A DNA stretch of 55,087 nt from an uncultured Ruminococcus sp. (GCA_902785425.1 CACZYP010000032.1:1-55087), one strand, 5' to 3'; positions 31,636 through 40,340 are shown, counted from the stretch's first letter. The notes: a model not told the origin generated them from the sequence alone. Numbers and translations are program-made.

Positions 31636-33132
31636 ATGACATTTATTGAATATCGGTCTCTTACTCCCGCACAGCGTGTGAAATACAAGGTAACGGAATT
31701 TTTTTCACTTCTTCCGGGCAGACTCAAAGTATTCTTTGCTGCTATCGGTAAATTCTTTAAAAATATCGGTATTGCATTCGTTGAGGGACTAAAGGGCTAC
31801 GGCAAAAGGTTCGCAGCCGGAGATATGAGCACAAAGCTTTCATATCTTGTTATGGGCTTCGGCAACTTTACAAGAGGTCAGGTCGGCAAAGGAATTGCAT
31901 TTCTTGCAGTTGAGATCGCATACATCCTCTTCATGTGGAACTTCGGTCTTTATTACTTAAACAAATTTGACACACTCGGCACGCAGCTTGCTCACCAGGA
32001 AATGGGCGCCAACGGCAGACCCTACATGGTACCCGGTGACAACTCGATGCTTATCCTGCTTTACGGTACTCTTGCAATACTTATCACTATCGTATTTGTT
32101 GCTATCTATGTTGCTAACACAAAGTCGGCATACGAGGCAGAGCTTAATCACAAGGCAGGCAAAAAGAATCTTACACTGAAAGAAGAACTTGCAGATTTCC
32201 TCGACGGAAAGTACCATGTTACACTTCTTTCTATCCCTGTTCTTCTTATTTCCGTATTTACGATCCTCCCGCTCGTGTTCATGATCCTTATTGCGTTCAC
32301 GAACTACGACAGAGGTCACGTTCCTCCGGGAAATCTTTTCACATGGGTAGGTCTTCAGACATTCCGTGATGTATTCAAGGTTTCCGAAGGCGCAAGCAAA
32401 GGCTACACATTCGTTGAGCTTACAAAATGGACGATCGTATGGGCTATCTTCGCAACATTCTCCAACTACATCGTTGGTATGGTGCTTGCCCTCATGATCA
32501 ACAAAAAGAGCATCAAGTTCAAGGCTCTTTGGAGAACGCTCTTCGTTATCACGATCGCTGTTCCCCAGTTCGTATCGCTTCTTCTTATGAGGCAGATACT
32601 CCAGGTAGACGGACCGCTGAACGTTATCCTCGGATATCTCGGTCACGAACCTATCAACTTCTTTAACTCTACTCCGCTTGTAGCACGTACAGCGGTTATC
32701 GTAGTAAACATGTGGGTAGGTGTACCTTACACCATCCTTCAGACATCGGGTATTCTTATGAATATCCCCGAGGATCTTTACGAGAGCGCAAGGATCGACG
32801 GTGCAACACCTGTTGTACAGTTCTTCCAGATCACACTTCCGTACATGCTCTTCGTAACTACTCCTTACCTCATTCAGACATTCGTTGGAAATATCAATAA
32901 CTTTAACGTTATTTATCTTCTTACAAACGGCGGTCCGAATAAGGATGCAAACCTCTATCAGGCAGGTCAGACCGATTTGCTCGTTACATGGCTCTTTAAA
33001 CTTACCATGGACTCTAACGACTACAACACCGCAGCCGCAGTTGGTATCCTCGTGTTCATCGTCTGCGCTACGCTGTCGCTCATCACGTTCAACCTGTCCA
33101 AGTCTTCAAGAAATGAGGAGGAATTCTCATGA
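31636..33132 (+). CDS. malF: Maltodextrin ABC transporter permease MalF
   Basis: A 498-residue permease with about eight membrane helices. A basic N-terminal region of about 60 residues precedes the first helix pair, and the MalF-type core follows. The cytoplasmic EAA loop reads YESARIDGATPVVQFFQITLP, which docks on the ATPase. VTWLFKLTMDSNDYNTAAAVGI is typical for MalF. AGGAGAG precedes the ATG. The gene overlaps malG by 4 bp (ATGA). No ATPase gene lies in the cluster, so a shared MsmK/MalK-type ATPase from elsewhere must energise the importer. Confidence 0.92.
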   Translation: MTFIEYRSLTPAQRVKYKVTEFFSLLPGRLKVFFAAIGKFFKNIGIAFVEGLKGYGKRFAAGDMSTKLSYLVMGFGNFTRGQVGKGIAFLAVEIAYILFMWNFGLYYLNKFDTLGTQLAHQEMGANGRPYMVPGDNSMLILLYGTLAILITIVFVAIYVANTKSAYEAELNHKAGKKNLTLKEELADFLDGKYHVTLLSIPVLLISVFTILPLVFMILIAFTNYDRGHVPPGNLFTWVGLQTFRDVFKVSEGASKGYTFVELTKWTIVWAIFATFSNYIVGMVLALMINKKSIKFKALWRTLFVITIAVPQFVSLLLMRQILQVDGPLNVILGYLGHEPINFFNSTPLVARTAVIVVNMWVGVPYTILQTSGILMNIPEDLYESARIDGATPVVQFFQITLPYMLFVTTPYLIQTFVGNINNFNVIYLLTNGGPNKDANLYQAGQTDLLVTWLFKLTMDSNDYNTAAAVGILVFIVCATLSLITFNLSKSSRNEEEFS

Positions 33133-33983
33133 TAAAAAGTTACAAATTACAGAGAACTATCGCAGATGTAGTTATCTACGTTATTCTCGCTGTACTTGGA
33201 ATTATCTGGGTAAGTCCCCTTGTTTGGCTTCTCCTTCATTCGTTCCGAGCAGAGGGCGGCGTTACCGTACCTTACGTTTTCCCGAAGCAGTTTACGCTTG
33301 ACAACTACAAGGCGCTTTTCCAGAAGAACGGCGTTTTCGACTATCCGAGATGGTTCCTTAACACATTCGTAGTTGCAGTGTTCTCCTGCATTATTTCAAC
33401 ACTTTCGATACTCATGGTATCGTACACATTCTCAAGACTTCGCTTTAAGTCCCGTAAAATGTTCATCAACATCGGCATGGTACTCGGCATGTTCCCGGGC
33501 TTCATGACCATGATCGCACTTTACTACCTTCTCAAAGCGATGAACCTTACACAGACTCTTCCGGCTCTCGTTATCTGCTACTCCGCAGGTTCAGGTCTCG
33601 GCTTTGCTATCTCGAAGGGCTTCTTCGATACTATCCCGAGAGCACTTGACGAAGCAGCTACTATCGACGGCGCTACAAAGAATCAGATCTTCTGGCAGAT
33701 CATCCTTCCGATGTCCAAGCCGATCCTCGTTTACACGGTACTTACATCGTTTATCGGTCCGTGGTGCGACTTTATCCTTGTTCGTATCATCATGGGTGAT
33801 AAGCGTGACAACTACACCGTTGCTATGGGTCTTCAGAAGATGATCGATAAAGAGTATACGCAGGTTTACTTCAAGCAGTTCCTTTCCGGATCTGTACTGG
33901 TTGCTATCCCGATCACAATTCTCTTCCTCAGAATGCAGAATTACTATGTTGAGGGTGTAACAGCCGGCGGCGTTAAGGGTTGA
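33129..33983 (+). CDS. malG: Maltodextrin ABC transporter permease MalG
   Basis: A 284-residue permease with six helices. The EAA loop is LDEAATIDGATKNQIFWQIILP, and the C-terminal YVEGVTAGGVKG is the MalG tail that in E. coli reaches into the MalK dimer. The start overlaps malF by 4 bp. It forms the heterodimeric channel with MalF. The length is normal and the operon ends after it. Confidence 0.94.
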   Translation: MIKSYKLQRTIADVVIYVILAVLGIIWVSPLVWLLLHSFRAEGGVTVPYVFPKQFTLDNYKALFQKNGVFDYPRWFLNTFVVAVFSCIISTLSILMVSYTFSRLRFKSRKMFINIGMVLGMFPGFMTMIALYYLLKAMNLTQTLPALVICYSAGSGLGFAISKGFFDTIPRALDEAATIDGATKNQIFWQIILPMSKPILVYTVLTSFIGPWCDFILVRIIMGDKRDNYTVAMGLQKMIDKEYTQVYFKQFLSGSVLVAIPITILFLRMQNYYVEGVTAGGVKG

Positions 33984-34067
33984 TCCTATCATACTAAACC
34001 GTACCCCGATGGTTTTCGGGATAAACGCCGAATAAGGCGTTGGATGATACTTATTAGCTCATTCTGT

Positions 34068-34098
34068 GCGGCATCTGTCTTACGGCAGATGCCGCTTT
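34068..34098 (+). terminator. Terminator after malG
   Basis: The perfect stem GCGGCATCTG/CAGATGCCGC is followed by TTTCG. A weaker pair of hairpins lies at 34005-34040. The rest of the gap to 34194 is AT-rich with no gene. Confidence 0.7.
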
Positions 34099-34194
34099 CG
34101 CCATTTATGATAAAAAACATGTAAAAAAAATCCAGGTAAATAATAAAAATGTATAATATGATGAGAATCTATTAAAAATAATATAAAAAAAGTC

Positions 34195-34223
34195 TTTACA
34201 AAATCGTTATAAAGTGCTACAAT
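34195..34223 (+). promoter_or_regulatory. Promoter of the sortase/LCP cluster
   Basis: TTTACA (34195-34200), a 17-bp spacer and TACAAT (34218-34223), about 65 nt before the first start codon. Confidence 0.65.
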
Positions 34224-34295
34224 AAAACAAAGTGGTTTCGTATATCACGTTACACCATTAATTTAATTTGGATAACAAATAGGAGGTAACCTACC

Positions 34296-34667
34296 ATGAA
34301 AAAGATATTTGCAGTTCTTCTTTGCGCTATGCTCGTTACTTCAACGGCAGCACTTTCCGTAAGTGCTTACGACAGCCCCACGATCAAGCCGGGTGATTCC
34401 GATACAGATCCGTTCGGCGGCAGCGACGACGACAGCGACAGAAGCAGACCAGGCAAGGATACTGATACAGATTCTTCCAACAAGGGCAAGGATTCCGATT
34501 CGGATTCCAATTCTTCCAAGACATCAGAATCCAAGTCAACAAGCAGTTCTACAACAAGCACATCTCCGAAGACAGGCGCACCTGTTTCTTACGGCGTTCT
34601 TATGGCAGCTGCAGCTCTCGCATTCGGCGGTATCGCAGTATCTTCCAAGAAGAAGATCGAAGAGTAA
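34296..34667 (+). CDS. Small Asp/Ser-rich putative sortase substrate
   Basis: A 123-residue exported protein. The signal peptide runs to about residue 24 (SVSA). A low-complexity segment rich in Asp, Ser, Thr and Lys follows (DSDTD, DTDTDSS, DSDSDSNSS). The C-terminus is a cell-wall sorting signal with motif SPKTG (90-94), a hydrophobic stretch and the charged tail SSKKKIEE. There is no folded domain, so after anchoring it would be a short acidic chain on the surface. AGGAGG lies before the ATG. A class B sortase gene starts 21 bp downstream and is the likely anchoring enzyme. The same DSDTD wording occurs in the linkers of the amylase at 37.9 kb. Confidence 0.75.
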   Translation: MKKIFAVLLCAMLVTSTAALSVSAYDSPTIKPGDSDTDPFGGSDDDSDRSRPGKDTDTDSSNKGKDSDSDSNSSKTSESKSTSSSTTSTSPKTGAPVSYGVLMAAAALAFGGIAVSSKKKIEE

Positions 34668-34688
34668 TTTTAAAAGGCAAAAGTAAAT

Positions 34689-35546
34689 ATGAAAAACGAC
34701 AGAAAAAAGCTATGGGTCGGAGTCTGGGCCGTATCGATAGTGCTTCTGATAGCGGCGCTGGGAGCGCTTTGTGCATATCTTTTCAGAATGTACAACGCCG
34801 GTCACTCATATGGTGACATAAGCCTTATCGGAGCACAGAGCAGCGATTCGGAAGGATCTTCCTTAAGCTCTTTGATGTCGGAGTCTGACGTTGCATCGGC
34901 TGCTTCTTCCAAGAAAACTTCGAGTGAAAAGAAGCCCGATGCGATCAACGGCGATATAAATTTCACGGAGTTGTGGAAAGTAAACACGGATATTTATGCG
35001 TGGATCAAGATCCCCAATACAAACGTTGATTACCCGATCCTTCAGACATCGGGTGATGACGCTTTTTATCTTGAACACAATTATAAAAAGGAATATGAGT
35101 TTGCGGGAAGTATTTACACGGAAAAGATCAACAGCAAGGATTTTTCCGACCCGAATACGCTTGTTTACGGACATAATATGCTCAACGGCACGATGTTCCG
35201 CACTCTTCAGAATTTCCAGGATCCTGATTTCTTTGCCGCAAATCCGTATATTTATGTCTATCTGCCGGAGCGGACTCTGACATATGAGATTTTTTCGGCT
35301 TATCAGTATGACGACAGGCATATTATGTACTCTTTTGATTTCAATGACAAGGATGTATTTGCCGATTATCTTGCATATGCGACCAATCCTACCGATTCTA
35401 TGATGTCCAATACAAGAGATGTTGAGGTTACGCCCGATGATAAGATCATCACACTCAGCACATGCCTCGGAAACATCGACACAGCAAGATATCTTGTACA
35501 AGGAGTATTGATAAGCGATGAACCCGCAACAGTCAGCTCAAAGTGA
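34689..35546 (+). CDS. srtB: Class B sortase
   Basis: A 285-residue membrane-anchored transpeptidase. A helix near residues 10-32 and a Ser-rich linker are followed by the class B core: YAWIKIPNTNVDYPILQ, His162 in VYGHNMLNGTMF, catalytic Cys259 in TLSTCLGN and Arg267 in ARYLVQG. It cleaves a sorting motif and attaches the protein to the wall or to another protein. It lies between a putative substrate and an LCP gene that overlaps its 3' end by 29 bp. The substrate motif of class B enzymes varies; SPKTG upstream is the obvious candidate. Confidence 0.92.
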   Translation: MKNDRKKLWVGVWAVSIVLLIAALGALCAYLFRMYNAGHSYGDISLIGAQSSDSEGSSLSSLMSESDVASAASSKKTSSEKKPDAINGDINFTELWKVNTDIYAWIKIPNTNVDYPILQTSGDDAFYLEHNYKKEYEFAGSIYTEKINSKDFSDPNTLVYGHNMLNGTMFRTLQNFQDPDFFAANPYIYVYLPERTLTYEIFSAYQYDDRHIMYSFDFNDKDVFADYLAYATNPTDSMMSNTRDVEVTPDDKIITLSTCLGNIDTARYLVQGVLISDEPATVSSK

Positions 35547-36645
35547 GATACCGAGCCGCAGAAGCTCCGGTACCTCAAAAAAGAAAAAGAAAAAGAATAA
35601 ACCTTTAAAGGTTTTCGGTATCATTGCTGCGGTCATCATTTCTATTCTGGTGATCGTTGCTGTGACCCTCGTTGTACTTATGTTCAAGGGTCAGAGATCA
35701 GCTGTCGGAGGCAACAAAGACGCCGCAAGTGCGATCGAAGTTCCGTCCGAAGCGGAAGTTGAAACGGTCAATACAGACTCTGACATAAATACTTACGTTT
35801 ATTACAACGGCAAAAAGTATAAATATAATGATAAGGTAACGACGATTCTCTTTGCGGGTATCGATAAACACGCCGATGAGCAGTATGGTACATACGGCAC
35901 TGCCGGACAGGCAGACTGCATAATCGTTGCGGCGCTCAACACCGAAACGGGTAAGTATAAGCTCATGGCTGTTTCAAGAGATACTATGGTAGACGTCAAT
36001 GTGATGAACCCGAAGGGAGAATTCACAGGAACGGAGAAGCAGCAGGTGTGCCTTGCTTATGCTTACGGCGATGGCAAGAAGACATCGTGTGAGAATCTCA
36101 AGCGTTCTGTTTCGAGAATTATGTTCGGTATCCCGATCAATGCCTATGCGGCGATCGATCTTGACGCTATACCGATCCTCAATGACGGTATTGGCGGAGT
36201 TGAGGTCGATGTTATCGAGGATCTCAGTCACAGAGACCCTGCACTGACGCTCGGTGCACATGTTTTGCTTCAGGGCGATCAGGCGGAAACATTTGTCCGC
36301 ACAAGAGACGTTAAGGGCGATGAGAATCAGAACAATCTTCGTATGGAGCGTCAGAAAGAATATCTGACCGGCTTTATAAAGAAGACTCTTTCGCTTACAA
36401 AGCAGGATATCAAAACTCCGCTTAATCTTTATAACAGTTCAAAGGATTACACGGTAACAGATATCGATGCTGCAATGATAACGTATTATACAAGTGTGTT
36501 CCTTAAAACGGGATTTTCGGCTGACGACAACTTTGTCAAGCTTCCTGGTACTACAACGCACAGTGAAGAATATGCCGAGTATTATATAGATAACACCGCT
36601 CTTTTTGAGCTTGTACTCGACACATACTATACGGAAGTCAAATAA
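35518..36645 (+). CDS. LytR-CpsA-Psr (LCP) family protein
   Basis: A 375-residue protein. A very basic cytoplasmic N-terminus (SKKKKKKNK) and a single helix (about 30-56) lead to the extracellular LCP domain: TTILFAGIDK, DCIIVAALNTETGKYKLMAVSRDTMV, and RTRDVKGDENNLRMERQKE-like Arg/Asp residues that bind pyrophosphate-lipid substrates. LCP enzymes transfer lipid-linked glycopolymers to peptidoglycan or to protein. The gene overlaps the sortase gene by 29 bp, and AAGGAG lies 12 nt before the ATG. It may attach a polymer to the wall where the sortase substrate is anchored. Confidence 0.88.
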   Translation: MNPQQSAQSEIPSRRSSGTSKKKKKKNKPLKVFGIIAAVIISILVIVAVTLVVLMFKGQRSAVGGNKDAASAIEVPSEAEVETVNTDSDINTYVYYNGKKYKYNDKVTTILFAGIDKHADEQYGTYGTAGQADCIIVAALNTETGKYKLMAVSRDTMVDVNVMNPKGEFTGTEKQQVCLAYAYGDGKKTSCENLKRSVSRIMFGIPINAYAAIDLDAIPILNDGIGGVEVDVIEDLSHRDPALTLGAHVLLQGDQAETFVRTRDVKGDENQNNLRMERQKEYLTGFIKKTLSLTKQDIKTPLNLYNSSKDYTVTDIDAAMITYYTSVFLKTGFSADDNFVKLPGTTTHSEEYAEYYIDNTALFELVLDTYYTEVK

Positions 36646-36650
36646 TCATA

Positions 36651-36691
36651 AACGGCTGTCGGTCGATCAAACGGCCGAAGCCGTTTTTTTT
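36651..36691 (+). terminator. Terminator merged with the pqqD-like ribosome site
   Basis: The stem AACGGCT/AGCCGTT with inner pairing GGTCG/CGGCC ends in T8. AAGGAGGTGAT follows directly, so the downstream pair depends on readthrough. Confidence 0.75.
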
Positions 36692-36705
36692 AAGGAGGTG
36701 ATCCC

Positions 36706-36972
36706 TTGAAGCTTAGAAAAGGATTTGTAACTTATGTTTCCGACGGAGAGCAGCTTATGGTAGCTGCAGGCCCTGCGGCTAAGCTTTTTCACGGCATGGT
36801 GAAAAGCAACGAGACAGCTGCTTTCATTATAGATCATATGAAAAAGGAAACTACTGTTGATGAGATCACAAAGGCGCTTTGTGAAACTTACGATGTTTCC
36901 GAGGAGACAGCGAAGAAAGACGTTGAAAAGATCGTAGATCAGCTTCGTAAGATAGGGGCTGTAGATGAGTGA
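36706..36972 (+). CDS. PqqD-like (RiPP recognition element) protein
   Basis: An 88-residue PqqD-family protein. It starts at TTG 36706, preceded by an exact anti-16S match AAGGAGGTGAT. The fold shows an N-terminal beta-part (KGFVTYVSDGEQLMVA), then GMVKSNETAAFIIDHM and VDEITKALCETYDVSEETAKKDVEKIVDQL, typical of the three-helix winged PqqD domain. Such domains hold the leader of a ribosomal peptide for modification. No radical SAM partner or precursor is next to it; an S26-type peptidase gene overlaps its end by 8 bp. It could be part of a split biosynthetic system or have lost its partners. Confidence 0.82.
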   Translation: MKLRKGFVTYVSDGEQLMVAAGPAAKLFHGMVKSNETAAFIIDHMKKETTVDEITKALCETYDVSEETAKKDVEKIVDQLRKIGAVDE

Positions 36973-37429
36973 CCGTAAATGCTTGAGTTACGAAGAACTG
37001 CTTGAACAGGAAGGCAAGATCGTCGATATAAATAAAGGAAGAAGCATGCTGCCTCTTCTCAGAGAGACGAGAGATCTTATGGTCATCACTAAGAAAGGTG
37101 ACGAGCGCTTCAAAAAGTACGATGCTGTGCTTTATAAATGCGGAGAGAGATATGTTTTGCACAGGATCATAAAAGTTCGTGAAAATGACTATGTGATCGT
37201 CGGCGATAACTGCCGTAGACTTGAATACGGTATCACCGATGACGACATTTTGGGCATTTTAACGGCAGTTGTAAGAAACGGCAAGCGTGAAATAAAGATG
37301 GATTCCTTCACAGCACGTGCTTACGCTCACCTTTGGTGTGACTTTTTTCCCATAAGAGCAGCGCTGATTTTTGTAAGAGAGTGTCTTGGGAAAATTCGCA
37401 GACATTTAAAAAAGCTCATCGCTAAATAA
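36965..37429 (+). CDS. S24/S26-family peptidase, signal peptidase-like
   Basis: A 154-residue protein with a signal peptidase I-like core. The nucleophile motif is GRSMLP (Ser27). A strand with RYVLHRI (His65) stands where bacterial enzymes have the general-base lysine, and YVIVGDN follows. The Ser-His arrangement resembles the ER-type branch and small clostridial S26 proteins. There is no N-terminal membrane helix; the C-terminus has a hydrophobic stretch (FPIRAALIFVREC) and a basic end. It overlaps the PqqD-like gene by 8 bp, so the two are coupled. It may cut the leader of a peptide held by the PqqD-like protein; that is inference. Confidence 0.78.
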   Translation: MSDRKCLSYEELLEQEGKIVDINKGRSMLPLLRETRDLMVITKKGDERFKKYDAVLYKCGERYVLHRIIKVRENDYVIVGDNCRRLEYGITDDDILGILTAVVRNGKREIKMDSFTARAYAHLWCDFFPIRAALIFVRECLGKIRRHLKKLIAK

Positions 37430-37464
37430 TAAAAAGTCGCATTATAAAGCGATTTTTGATAAGA

Positions 37465-37496
37465 AAGAAGCAGGCACAGGTCTGCTTCTTTTTTTA
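37465..37496 (+). terminator. Terminator of the surface cluster
   Basis: The stem AAGAAGCAG/CTGCTTCTT is followed by T7. Confidence 0.88.
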
Positions 37497-37582
37497 TTAC
37501 CGTTTTTTTATGGTTTGTTGAAGTTTTTAGAATCTATCAGAAAAAATTCAGAAATCTATCACAAAGAAACACGGAAATGCTA

Positions 37583-37611
37583 TTGACATATCTTGATTTT
37601 CATTCTATAAT
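37583..37611 (+). promoter_or_regulatory. Consensus promoter of the amylase gene
   Basis: A perfect TTGACA (37583-37588), a 17-bp spacer and a perfect TATAAT (37606-37611). It implies strong expression with a 5' leader of about 250 nt. Confidence 0.88.
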
Positions 37612-37617
37612 GATATC

Positions 37618-37868
37618 AATAGAGTTGCGAAAAATTATACAATTATTAATGCTGAGTCAAATCAATTTTGGGGTAAACGGCTTATCAAAAGCGCATTTGT
37701 TCAGTATTGATAAAATCAAAGCCATTCAATTGTGCAAAAATGACTGCATAATGTAACCTAATGGTGATTTCGCACAAAAAAGCAGCGACGGCATTGTGGA
37801 AGCTACCTACGGAGGCAAACAATGCACTCGAAACAGACAGATGATAACTTGAATAGGAGGAATTAACA
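37618..37868 (+). promoter_or_regulatory. Long structured leader of the amylase mRNA
   Basis: About 250 nt of untranslated leader. Visible helices are TTGTGC/GCACAA (37730-37735 with 37772-37777) and GCATTGT/ACAATGC (37791-37797 with 37819-37825), the latter enclosing CCT-ACGG-AGG. The ribosome site is AGGAGG at 37855-37860. I could not match it to a known riboswitch class. Confidence 0.45.
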
Positions 37869-40295
37869 ATGACATTAAAAAGAACGATGTGTGCGATCCT
37901 CGCAGCATCAATGTTAACAACGGGCATGGCTGTAGCAAATACTTCTGCTTCAGCAGCAGAAGTAGATTTTGAAGAATCAGAAGCGGTGGCTCCCGTAGAA
38001 TCGGAAGCAAACCCCTACGCTCTGCCCGACAATATCGCAGACGGCAACATCTTCCACGCCCTTAACTGGAAGCTGAGCGATATCAAGGCAGAATGTAAAA
38101 ATATCGCAGCAGCAGGCTTTACTGCTGTTCAGACTTCCCCTGTCCAGGATCATGATGGCAGAGGCAACTGGTACTGGCTCTATCAGCCGATCAACTTCTG
38201 GCCGGGAAATGACAATGGTTCCGAGGATGATCTTAAAGCTCTTTGCGCAGAGGCTGAGAAGTATAACCTTAAGGTCGTAGTTGACGTTGTTGCAAACCAC
38301 TTTGCAGGCAACCACAGCAATATCCCGGACGATCTTAAAGGCAGCGAGTTCTACCATAATTCCGGTATCACCGATAAAACATGTGATTGGAGCAATCGTT
38401 GGCAGGTAACACACTGCGATATCGGTATGCCTGACCTCAACTCGGAGCATTCCCGTGTTCAGGAATATGTTGCAAAATATGTAAAGCAGCTTAAAGCTGA
38501 CGGCGTTGACGGTATCCGTTGGGATGCTGCAAAGCACATTGCTCTTCCTTCCGAGGACTGCGGCTTCTGGCCGGCAGTAACAGGTGAGGGACTTTACAAC
38601 TACGCTGAGATCCTCGACAGCCCCGGCGGCGACGGTCCTTCCGTAATGAAAGAGTACACAAAGTACATGAGCGTTACCGATAATCAGTACAGTAACAACA
38701 CAAGAGGCGCTTTCCAGGGCGGCAATGTTATGGATGGTTACGGCGACTGGACGTCTAAGGGCGTTCCCGCAAGCGGTATCGTTTACTGGGCAGAGAGCCA
38801 CGACACATTTTTCAACGGCATGGAGTCACAGTCGGCTAACACATATATCATCAATAAGGCATATGCAGCAATTGCTTGCCGTGACGGTTCCCAGGCTCTT
38901 TATATGTCTCGTCCTACAGGCGCATGGCATCACCAAGAGGCTACTTACGGCGTTAAGGGCGACTTGTCCGCAGGTACTTCAAAAGAGGTTACAGCAGTTA
39001 ACAATTTCCGCAATGCTATGACAGGCAAGAAGGATTACTACCTCAAGTCCAACGGCTGCGCAGTTATCACACGTCAGGGCGGCGGTGCTGTTATCGTAAA
39101 GGGTGACGGCAACGGTTATGTAAAAGTAACAAACGGCGGCGAAAATGGCGTTGGTTATGCAAAGTCCGGCACATACACAGATAAGATCTCCGGCAACACA
39201 TTCACAGTTACATCTACAACGATCGAAGGTACGATCGGCGACACAGGTATCGCAGTTATTTATGACGGCGGTCCGATCATTGACGATTCCGATTCTGATG
39301 TTGTTGTATCCGATACAGATACACCTTCCGGTGAAGCAACGATCTACTTTGACAACAGCGCATACAACTGGAGCAATGTTTACGCTTACGTTTATGACGA
39401 GAGCACAGGCAAAGCTCGCCAGAAGGCAGCATGGCCCGGCGTTAAGATGACTCAGAAGAACTCCGCAGGTTACCTCATGCTCAACGTTGACGATTTCGCT
39501 AACGGCATGGTAATCTTCACAGAGGGCGAGTCCTCCGCAAACAGATATCCCGCAGATATGCAGCCCGGTCTTAAGATCGGCGGCAAGTCACATCTCTTCA
39601 AGGCAGGCAACTCCTGGGTAGAGTACAAAGACGACGTAGTTACAAGCGACACAGACACTCACAGCGATTCCGATGTTGTTGTTTCGGGCGTAAATGCTTA
39701 CTTCGACAACAGCGCATACAACTGGAGCAGCGTATATGCTTACGTTTATGACGAGAGCACAGGCAAGGCTCGCTCCAAGGCAGCATGGCCGGGCGTTAAG
39801 CTCACAGAAAAGAACTCTGAGGGTTACCTCTATGTTAACTGCGATGATTTCGCAAACGGTATGGTTATCTTCACAGAAGGCGAGTCTTCTTCCAACAGAT
39901 ATCCGGCAGACATGCAGCCCGGACTTAAGCTCGACGGCAAATCTCACCTGTTCAAGGCTAACCACGAGTGGGTAGAGTACAAAGAGCCTCAGCATGTTGA
40001 CAGCGACACAGATTCCGAGCAGCCGGATTCCGATACAGATACATCTTCCGATGACAAGATCACAGTTCTTTGCGGCGACGCTAACCAGGACGGCGCTGTA
40101 AGCCTCAGAGATGCTTCCTTCACACTGAAGGCTTCCGTTGATAAGGCTACATTCAAGAAGAACGGCAAGACAGCAGCAGACGTTGACGGTGACGGCGTTA
40201 TCACAACATCTGACGCACTTGCTATCCAGAGATACGATATCGGTATTGCATCGAACAAGATCGGTTCTAAGGTAACAAAGAAAGCAGTTGCATAA
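37869..40295 (+). CDS. Dockerin-bearing alpha-amylase with two CBM26-like modules
   Basis: An 808-residue secreted enzyme. A signal peptide (to about residue 32) precedes the GH13 barrel: VVDVVANH, nucleophile Asp219 in DGIRWDAAKH, acid/base Glu247 in YAEILD, and His311/Asp312 in ESHDTFF. An all-beta domain C follows. Two near-identical starch-binding modules of CBM26 type come next (about residues 489-588 and 607-704), each with YFDNSAYNW and AAWPGVK. They are joined by Asp/Ser/Thr linkers (SDTDTHSDSD). The C-terminus is a type I-like dockerin (about 731-795) with two calcium loops, DANQDGAVSLRDA and DVDGDGVITTSDA. It would dock onto a cohesin scaffold, as in the R. bromii amylosome. Cohesins are not in this window. 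Confidence 0.95.
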   Translation: MTLKRTMCAILAASMLTTGMAVANTSASAAEVDFEESEAVAPVESEANPYALPDNIADGNIFHALNWKLSDIKAECKNIAAAGFTAVQTSPVQDHDGRGNWYWLYQPINFWPGNDNGSEDDLKALCAEAEKYNLKVVVDVVANHFAGNHSNIPDDLKGSEFYHNSGITDKTCDWSNRWQVTHCDIGMPDLNSEHSRVQEYVAKYVKQLKADGVDGIRWDAAKHIALPSEDCGFWPAVTGEGLYNYAEILDSPGGDGPSVMKEYTKYMSVTDNQYSNNTRGAFQGGNVMDGYGDWTSKGVPASGIVYWAESHDTFFNGMESQSANTYIINKAYAAIACRDGSQALYMSRPTGAWHHQEATYGVKGDLSAGTSKEVTAVNNFRNAMTGKKDYYLKSNGCAVITRQGGGAVIVKGDGNGYVKVTNGGENGVGYAKSGTYTDKISGNTFTVTSTTIEGTIGDTGIAVIYDGGPIIDDSDSDVVVSDTDTPSGEATIYFDNSAYNWSNVYAYVYDESTGKARQKAAWPGVKMTQKNSAGYLMLNVDDFANGMVIFTEGESSANRYPADMQPGLKIGGKSHLFKAGNSWVEYKDDVVTSDTDTHSDSDVVVSGVNAYFDNSAYNWSSVYAYVYDESTGKARSKAAWPGVKLTEKNSEGYLYVNCDDFANGMVIFTEGESSSNRYPADMQPGLKLDGKSHLFKANHEWVEYKEPQHVDSDTDSEQPDSDTDTSSDDKITVLCGDANQDGAVSLRDASFTLKASVDKATFKKNGKTAADVDGDGVITTSDALAIQRYDIGIASNKIGSKVTKKAVA

Positions 40296-40340
40296 AACAT
40301 TATAAGTAGTGTTATAACTCCTATATTCAATTTCAGTGGG

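Noticed and set aside
30187-33983. A complete ABC importer with its own ATPase
   Set aside because: Only the binding protein and two permeases are present; no Walker-motif gene lies in the operon.
36706-37429. A complete RiPP biosynthetic cluster
   Set aside because: No precursor with a leader-core pattern and no modifying enzyme is adjacent, so only the recognition domain and a peptidase can be supported.
37691-37840. A c-di-GMP or other known riboswitch in the amylase leader
   Set aside because: Some words (GCAAAC, GCACTC, CTACCTAC) recall the GEMM aptamer, but their order and pairing do not fit its fold.
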